A stretch of 62,911 bases of DNA from Pseudonocardia bannensis (GTDB lineage: Bacteria; Actinomycetota; Actinomycetes; Mycobacteriales; Pseudonocardiaceae), in assembly GCF_012911875.1 (NCBI RefSeq), contig NZ_JAAXKZ010000018.1, positions 1 to 62,911 on the forward strand, given 5' to 3'. A program made the translations under genes and the position numbers. Below are positions 57,949-62,911 of this stretch, piece after piece. The notes beneath the pieces were generated by a model. The model saw only the letters and a program-made list of their open reading frames with translations, searched no databases and was not told the DNA's origin. Each line of letters opens with the position of its first letter. The first letter of the stretch is position 1.

Positions 57949-58827
57949 ATGATCACCGGCAGCATCGTCGCGCTGGTCACCCCGATGCGGGCGGACGGCT
58001 CCGTCGACCACGAGGCGCTCGGGAAGCTGGTCGACCGCACCATCGAGGCCGGCACGTCGGCCATCGTGTCGGTGGGCACCACGGGGGAGTCGGCGACCCT
58101 CGACGTCGCCGAGCACACCGAGGTCATCCGGCGCACGATCGACATCGCCGCCGGCCGGGTGCCGGTCATCGCGGGCACCGGCGCGAACAGCACCCGTGAG
58201 GCCATCCACCTCACGAGCGCGGCGAAGGCGGCCGGGGCGGATGCCGCGCTGCTCGTGACGCCGTACTACAACAAGCCCCCGCAGGAGGGCCTGTACCGGC
58301 ACTTCCGGACCGTCGCCGAGGCTGTGGACATCCCGCAGATCCTCTACAACGTCCCCGGCCGCACCGCGTGCGACATGCTGCCCTCGACGGTGGCGCGGCT
58401 CGCCGAGGTGCCGAACATCGTGGGCCTCAAGGAGGCGCTGGGCGACCTGGACCGGGTCCGCGACCTGGTCGCGCTCGACCTGCCGGACTTCGCGCTCTAC
58501 TCCGGGGACGACGCCACCGCCAGGGCCAGCATGCTCGCCGGGTTCCACGGCGACATCTCGGTCACGGCCAACGTCGCGCCGGAGGCCATGGCGCGGATGT
58601 GCGCGGCCGCCATCGCGGGCGACGCCGAGGCCGCTGCGGCGATCGACGCCGACCTCGCCGGGCTGCACCGTGCGCTCTTCGCCGAGCCGAACCCGATCCC
58701 GGTGAAGTGGGCGCTCGCGGAGATGGGGCTGATGGAGGAGGGCCTGCGGCTGCCGCTGGTCCCCCTGGACGAGATGCACCACGAGGACGTCCGCGCCGCC
58801 CTCCGGATGGCCGGCCTGCTCGCCTGA
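57949..58827 (+). CDS. dapA: 4-hydroxy-tetrahydrodipicolinate synthase, proteobacterial type
   Basis: 292 residues. Condenses pyruvate with aspartate semialdehyde in lysine/diaminopimelate synthesis. Active-site residues are all present: Thr44-Thr45 (GTTGES), Tyr107 (TPYYNKP), Tyr133 (LYNVPGRT), Lys161 (GLKEALGD, Schiff base). The start ITGSIVALVTPM, the length and every motif match the E. coli-type enzyme rather than the usual actinobacterial DapA (about 300 residues with a longer leader). It may be a second copy acquired by transfer. Single gene, ending at a hairpin. Confidence 0.93.
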   Translation: MITGSIVALVTPMRADGSVDHEALGKLVDRTIEAGTSAIVSVGTTGESATLDVAEHTEVIRRTIDIAAGRVPVIAGTGANSTREAIHLTSAAKAAGADAALLVTPYYNKPPQEGLYRHFRTVAEAVDIPQILYNVPGRTACDMLPSTVARLAEVPNIVGLKEALGDLDRVRDLVALDLPDFALYSGDDATARASMLAGFHGDISVTANVAPEAMARMCAAAIAGDAEAAAAIDADLAGLHRALFAEPNPIPVKWALAEMGLMEEGLRLPLVPLDEMHHEDVRAALRMAGLLA

Positions 58828-58836
58828 GCGCCCGCT

Positions 58837-58863
58837 CACCGGCCCGGCCAGGGCGGGCCGGTG
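58837..58863 (+). terminator. terminator after dapA
   Basis: CACCGGCCCG and CGGGCCGGTG pair perfectly (10 bp) around a 7-base loop, 9 bases past the stop. Confidence 0.7.
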
Positions 58864-58882
58864 CCACCGCAGGGGACGCGTC

Positions 58883-58888
58883 TACCCT
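58883..58888 (+). promoter_or_regulatory. -10 box TACCCT of the radical SAM operon
   Basis: TACCCT, 8 bases, then GTG at 58897. Confidence 0.4.
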
Positions 58889-58896
58889 GATTCAGC

Positions 58897-60852
58897 GTGA
58901 GTGTCCAGTCCGTGTTTCCCGCGCTCGAGCCGCTGCTGCCGCGGGTGTCCAAGCCGGTGCAGTACGTCGGCGGTGAGCTGAATGCCCAGCTCAAGGACTG
59001 GGAGTCCACCGCCGTGCGGTGGGCCCTCCTGTACCCCGACGCGTACGAGGTCGGGCTGCCCAACCAGGGCCTCATGATCCTCTACGAGGTGCTCAACGAG
59101 CGCGACGACGTCCTGGCCGAGCGCTGCTACGCCGTATGGCCCGACCTCGAAGCGCTGATGCGGGAGAACGGGGTCCCCGCGTTCACCGTCGACGCCCACC
59201 GCCCGGTGGGCGCGTTCGACCTGCTCGGGGTCAGCTTCTCCACCGAGCTCGGCTACACGAACCTGCTCACCACCCTCGACCTGGCCGGCATCCCGCTGCA
59301 CGCCACCGACCGTGACGAGAGCCACCCGGTCGTCGTCGCCGGCGGGCACGCCGCATTCAACCCCGAACCCATCGCCGACTTCGTCGACGTCGCCACGCTC
59401 GGCGACGGCGAGGAGGTCGTCGGCGAGATCACCGACGTGGTCAAGGAGTGGAAGGCGGAAGGCCGCCCGGGCGGGCGCCGGGAGCTGCTGTTGCGCCTCG
59501 CCGGGACCGACGGCTGCTACGTCCCGTCGCTGTACGACGTCACCTACGGCGAGGACCGGGCCATCGAGTCGGTGACGCCGCAGCACGAGCGGGTCCCGCG
59601 CACGGTGCAGAAGCGGACGACGAGCGACCTGGACGCGTGGCCGTACCCGAAGAAGCCGCTGGTACCGCTGGCCGAGACGGTGCACGAGCGGGCCAGCGTG
59701 GAGATCTTCCGGGGCTGCACCCGCGGCTGCCGGTTCTGCCAGGCCGGGATGATCACCCGCCCTGTCCGTGAGCGGTCGCTGGCCGGCATCGGCGAGATGG
59801 TCGACACCGCGGTGCGGGCGAGCGGGTTCGACGAGGTCGGGCTGCTGTCGCTGTCCAGCGCCGACCACTCCGAGATCGCCGAGATCACCAAGGGGCTCGC
59901 GGACCGCTACGAGGGCACGAACACGTCGCTGTCGCTGCCCTCGACCCGGGTCGACGCGTTCAACATCGATCTCGCCAACGAGATCTCCCGCAACGGTCGC
60001 CGCTCCGGGCTCACGTTCGCGCCCGAGGGCGGCTCCGAGCGGATCCGGCGTGTGATCAACAAGATGGTCTCGGAAGAGGACCTGATCCGCACCGTCTCCG
60101 AGGCGTTCGCGCAGGGCTGGCGCCAGGTGAAGCTCTACTTCATGTGCGGGCTGCCCACCGAGGAGGACTCCGACGTCCTGGAGATCGCCGGGATGGCGCA
60201 CCGCGTCATCAAGGCGGGCCGGGAGGCGTCCGGGCGCAACGACGTCCGCTGCACGATCTCCATCGGCGGCTTCGTGCCCAAGCCGCACACCCCGTTCCAG
60301 TGGGCCGCGCAGGCGCACCCCGACGTCGTCGACGAGCGGCTGCGCAAGCTGCGCACGGCGATCAACAGCGACCGCCGGCTGGGCCGCAACATCGGCATGC
60401 GCTACCACGACGGGCAGCCGTCGCTGATCGAAGGACTGCTGGCCCGCGGCGACCGGCGCGTGGGACGGGTCATCGAGCGGGTGTGGCGCGAGGGCGGCCG
60501 GTTCGACGGCTGGAGCGAGCACTTCTCCTACGAGCGCTGGACCGGCGCGGCCGCGGCCGAGCTGGAGCCGCTGGGCGTGAGCCTGGACTGGTTCACCACC
60601 CGCGACCGGGACCGGGAGGAGGTCCTGCCCTGGGATCACCTCGACTCCGGGCTCGAGCGCGACTGGCTCTGGGACGACTGGCAGGACGCCCTCGACGGCC
60701 GCGAGCAGGACGACTGCCGTTGGACGCCGTGTTTCGACTGCGGCGTCTGCCCGTCCACCGGCACCGACATCGAGGTGGGCCCGAGCGGCACCACGCTGAT
60801 CCCGCTGACGGTGGTGAACCCCGTCGGGGGCAACCGGTTCCCGAGTGGCTGA
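58897..60852 (+). CDS. TIGR03960-type B12-binding-like radical SAM protein
   Basis: 651 residues from GTG. The N-terminal part has a cobalamin-binding-like Rossmann region (AHRPVGAFDLLGVSFSTELGYTNLLTTLDLAGIPL, VVVAGGHAAFNPEPIADFVD). The radical SAM motif is C274-x3-C278-x2-C281 (RGCTRGCRFCQAG), followed by LLSLSSADHSEI and PEGGSERIRRVINK. C-terminal FDCGVCPSTG adds further Cys. This family is regularly encoded with DUF2344 and RNase E/G in actinobacteria and firmicutes; a role in RNA or tRNA modification has been proposed but not shown here. Confidence 0.9.
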   Translation: MSVQSVFPALEPLLPRVSKPVQYVGGELNAQLKDWESTAVRWALLYPDAYEVGLPNQGLMILYEVLNERDDVLAERCYAVWPDLEALMRENGVPAFTVDAHRPVGAFDLLGVSFSTELGYTNLLTTLDLAGIPLHATDRDESHPVVVAGGHAAFNPEPIADFVDVATLGDGEEVVGEITDVVKEWKAEGRPGGRRELLLRLAGTDGCYVPSLYDVTYGEDRAIESVTPQHERVPRTVQKRTTSDLDAWPYPKKPLVPLAETVHERASVEIFRGCTRGCRFCQAGMITRPVRERSLAGIGEMVDTAVRASGFDEVGLLSLSSADHSEIAEITKGLADRYEGTNTSLSLPSTRVDAFNIDLANEISRNGRRSGLTFAPEGGSERIRRVINKMVSEEDLIRTVSEAFAQGWRQVKLYFMCGLPTEEDSDVLEIAGMAHRVIKAGREASGRNDVRCTISIGGFVPKPHTPFQWAAQAHPDVVDERLRKLRTAINSDRRLGRNIGMRYHDGQPSLIEGLLARGDRRVGRVIERVWREGGRFDGWSEHFSYERWTGAAAAELEPLGVSLDWFTTRDRDREEVLPWDHLDSGLERDWLWDDWQDALDGREQDDCRWTPCFDCGVCPSTGTDIEVGPSGTTLIPLTVVNPVGGNRFPSG

Positions 60853-61357
60853 ACCGGGCCCCGGGCCGGCCCCGGAGTTCACGATCCGGGTCGCGGACGA
60901 ACGCGACCTGGACGCCCTCGCCGGGCTCCGCCGCGCATGGTTCGAGGAGCGGTCCGGGGAACCGGTGGCCGACGCGGGCTTCGAGGCCGCCTTCGCGCAG
61001 TGGTGGCGGGTGGAGCTGCCGCGACGGACGTTCTGGCTGGCCGAGGTCGGCTCCGAACGGGCCGGCTACACCCCCATCGGGTCCATCAACGTGGTGGAGA
61101 TCGTGCACATGCCGCGGCCGGGCTCGCGGGGCGGCCGGATCGGGCAGGTCGGCAACGCGTTCGTCCTGAACGCCTTCGCCGACCGCGGGGTGCCGCGTGC
61201 GCTGCTGGCCGAGGCCGTCGAGCACGCCCGGCGGCGGCGGTACCGGCGGCTGCTGCTCGCACCGACCGCAGGCAGCGCGGCGTTCTACCGCCGCGCCGGC
61301 TTCAGCCCGGCCGACGACTCGCTGCTCGTCCTGGACCCGGGAGCGCTGCCCGAGTAG
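60845..61357 (+). CDS. GNAT-family acetyltransferase
   Basis: 170 residues; GTG overlaps the radical SAM stop by 8 bases (GTGGCTGA). TIRVADERDLDALAGLRRAWFEERSGEPV opens the fold; QVGNAFVLNAFADRGVPRALLAEAVEHARRRRYRRLLLAPTAGSAAFYRRAGF is the acetyl-CoA region, although the usual R-x-x-G-x-G/A loop is weak (FADRGVPRALL). Placed between two genes that are otherwise partners, so it may act on the same substrate. Confidence 0.8.
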   Translation: MAEPGPGPAPEFTIRVADERDLDALAGLRRAWFEERSGEPVADAGFEAAFAQWWRVELPRRTFWLAEVGSERAGYTPIGSINVVEIVHMPRPGSRGGRIGQVGNAFVLNAFADRGVPRALLAEAVEHARRRRYRRLLLAPTAGSAAFYRRAGFSPADDSLLVLDPGALPE

Positions 61358-61606
61358 CACCCCGCCGACCGCGGGCACGGGATGGATCCCGGGCGCCGGG
61401 GCGTTACACCTGTGGGGCGCCGAGCAGGAGGGCCGCAGCGCGATCGCGGACCCGTGCCGTGGTCGTGGGTGCGGAGGTGTCACGGAGGTGCTCACGTCCC
61501 GGTTCACCGGACGGGTCCAGGACTTGTGTCCCGGATCCGTGGTGGGCCCCGTGCCGGGGCGTCCGGGCTGTTCGACGGCCCCGTCATCGGGCGTCCGACG
61601 GCGCTC

Positions 61607-61612
61607 TAGACT
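61607..61612 (+). promoter_or_regulatory. -10 box TAGACT of the DUF2344 gene
   Basis: TAGACT, 6 bases, then ATG: leaderless. Confidence 0.5.
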
Positions 61613-61618
61613 CGGGGC

Positions 61619-62422
61619 ATGGCACGGATCCGACCCGGTGAGGCGGCGAACCCCGCTCCGCCCACGGTGCAGCGGATCCGCGTGCGCTTCGCCAAGCGCG
61701 GGCGGTTGCGTTTCCTGTCGCACCGCGACGTGGCCCGCAGTTTCGAGCGCGCGGTGCGCCGGGCGGGGGTTCCGGTGGCGCACTCGCACGGCTTCAGCCC
61801 GCATCCGCGGCTGTCCTGGATCGGGGCGGCACCCACCGGGGCGGCGAGCGAGGCCGAGTACCTGGAGATCGGGCTCACCCGCCCCGTCGATCCCGCGCAG
61901 CTCGTCGCGGAGCTCGACGCCGCGCTGCCCGACGGCCTGGACGTCCTGGATGCGGCCGTCGCGGAGGGCGCGCCGCTGGCCGAACGGATCGACGCCAGTC
62001 GCTGGTCGGTCGAGCTGCCCGGAGTCGCGCCGGAGACCGCCCGGGCCGCTCTCGCGGCGCTGCTCGCGACCGAGTCGGTGGTCGTGGAGCGGGTGACGCC
62101 CTCGGGCCGCCGGGAGATCGACGTCCGAGCCGCCCTGGTCGAGGCCGATGTCGCCGCACCGGCGCCATCGGCGCCGGTGCGGTCGGGTGTCACACCCCCG
62201 ACGATGGCCGATTCGGGGGCAGTCTGTGCGATACTGACGGCGGTCGTACGGCAAACGACACCCGCCGTTCGGCCCGACGACGTGCTGGGCGCACTCGACG
62301 TTGTCGCAGGTCTCAAGCCGCCGGTGCCCGCGAAGGCGACCCGGATGGCTCAGGGCCGGCTCGACAACCGAGGCCGCCTCGCCGATCCGCTCGGCTCGGA
62401 CCGGGTCACCACCCAGGTCTGA
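61619..62422 (+). CDS. TIGR03936/DUF2344 protein
   Basis: 267 residues. QRIRVRFAKRGRLRFLSHRDVARSFERAVRRAGVPVAHSHGFSPHPRLSWIGAAPTGAASEAEYLEIGL is the diagnostic N-terminal block. The family is linked to the B12-type radical SAM protein and rne, and in some bacteria the two are fused. The C-terminal 80 residues are variable. Likely nucleic-acid related, unproven. Confidence 0.92.
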   Translation: MARIRPGEAANPAPPTVQRIRVRFAKRGRLRFLSHRDVARSFERAVRRAGVPVAHSHGFSPHPRLSWIGAAPTGAASEAEYLEIGLTRPVDPAQLVAELDAALPDGLDVLDAAVAEGAPLAERIDASRWSVELPGVAPETARAALAALLATESVVVERVTPSGRREIDVRAALVEADVAAPAPSAPVRSGVTPPTMADSGAVCAILTAVVRQTTPAVRPDDVLGALDVVAGLKPPVPAKATRMAQGRLDNRGRLADPLGSDRVTTQV

Positions 62423-62531
62423 GTGGGCTCGTTCGGTGCGTAACCGGCGCCCCGCCGGTCTCCGGTGCGTCGTCGAGAAATATCGCAGCTGAGGATTGCT
62501 CGCCGCGCACCGCGTGGGGAGAGAACGCAAG

Positions 62532-62568
62532 GCCCCTGTGCGGCCGCCTTTGCAAGGCGCCCGGGGGC
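62532..62568 (+). promoter_or_regulatory. structured 5' leader hairpin of rne
   Basis: An inner hairpin CGCCTT-TGC-AAGGCG sits inside an outer GCCCC/GGGGC pairing that ends two bases before AAGGAG, the ribosome site of rne. The fold would limit access to the ribosome site. In other bacteria the rne leader mediates autoregulation. Confidence 0.5.
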
Positions 62569-62579
62569 GAAGGAGCTGA

Positions 62580-62911
62580 ATGTCGAAGAACAATGTGCCT
62601 GCCGGTGGTACCGGCGGGCCGATCACCGTACCCGCTCTGGCCGATCTTCCGGAGAAGCTTCGGGTACACGCGCTGGCCAAACTGATCGGCCGTACGAGCC
62701 GAGAGGTGCTCGCGACCCTGTCCGACCTGGGCGTCGAGGTCCGCAGCGCGCAGTCCAGCGTCACCCGCCCGGTGGCCGAGCGGGTCGTCTCCACGCTGCT
62801 GCCGGATTCCGGCGCGGAGGGCGAGACGGCGATCGCGGACGAGGCGGTCGACGCTCCCGGCGAGCCGCTGGGCGAGCCGGCCGCCGCCGAGGCCCCCGAG
62901 GCCCCCGAGGC
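62580..62911 (+). CDS. rne: ribonuclease E/G family protein, N-terminal part (cut by window edge)
   Basis: About 110 residues from ATG at 62580 with AAGGAG upstream. LADLPEKLRVHALAKLIGRTSREVLATLSDLGVEVRSAQSSVTRPVAERVVSTLLP is the N-terminal helical domain seen in actinobacterial RNase E, followed by an acidic/Ala/Pro low-complexity stretch (EGETAIADEAVDAPGEPLGEPAAAEAPEAPE) that leads to the S1 and catalytic domains outside the window. It initiates mRNA and rRNA processing. IF-2 also has a similar N-terminal helical motif, but the DUF2344 context supports rne. Confidence 0.82.
   Translation, partial: MSKNNVPAGGTGGPITVPALADLPEKLRVHALAKLIGRTSREVLATLSDLGVEVRSAQSSVTRPVAERVVSTLLPDSGAEGETAIADEAVDAPGEPLGEPAAAEAPEAPE

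Noticed and set aside
60593..62794. 733-codon frame on the - strand at the right end
   Set aside because: Antisense to radical SAM, GNAT, DUF2344 and rne, all of which have clear motifs.

Overview
The window reads as chromosome of a high-GC actinobacterium, most likely in or near Pseudonocardia. Evidence is the GC-rich codon use, many GTG starts, and the gene orders gltB-gltD, tig-clpP1-clpP2-clpX and valS-folC-DUF4233-ndk ... radical SAM-DUF2344-rne. The genus is inferred from gene content, not proven.

Left part (1 to about 16 kb) is accessory DNA. It opens with the N-terminus of an IS701 transposase. A lone SF2 helicase with a C-terminal nuclease motif follows, then a type I restriction-modification locus on the minus strand transcribed hsdR-hsdS-(GIY-YIG/DUF4357 protein)-hsdM. 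Next come a broken EVE-domain gene and a lower-GC eukaryotic-type protein kinase. This island ends at the 3' half of a tRNA-Gly(TCC) gene, a typical integration scar. Right of the scar sit the C-terminal part of a tyrosine integrase fused in frame to a truncated IS5-type transposase with a frameshift site, and an element-type membrane protein with two Cys/His motifs. At about 15.9 kb a 5'-truncated benzoylformate decarboxylase marks the return to older, partly decayed DNA (also a broken TetR gene).

Middle part (18.6-37 kb) is mostly intact single genes and short operons: a secreted ice-binding-like protein with a glycine-rich tail, a beta-propeller protein coupled to a MoaD-like protein ending in Gly-Gly, a flavin oxidoreductase, a broken UbiB-type kinase gene, DUF1697, DedA, an F420-type nitroreductase-fold protein, gltB-gltD, a FhuF-like protein, and a sigma factor/anti-sigma-Asp23/Asp23 operon. 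A CsbD-type stress protein and a third Asp23-like protein follow.

Right part (37.7 kb to end) is core: trigger factor with ClpP1P2-ClpX (protein folding and turnover), a divergent CoA-transferase and oxalate/formate-type transporter with its small partner, a papain-fold-like protein behind a striking dyad, valS-folC-DUF4233-ndk-GNAT, a lipoprotein, an ABC exporter with two permeases, a TspO-like protein, a DapA of proteobacterial type, a B12-binding-type radical SAM protein, a GNAT, DUF2344, and the start of rne behind a structured leader. Many genes here begin 5-8 bases after a TANNNT box, suggesting leaderless transcripts.

The most interesting candidates are the helicase-nuclease and kinase in the integrated defence island, the GIY-YIG/DUF4357 gene inside the hsd operon, the sigma/anti-sigma/Asp23 module, and the dyad-controlled gene at 46.9 kb. 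All homology statements come from reading motifs, with no database search.
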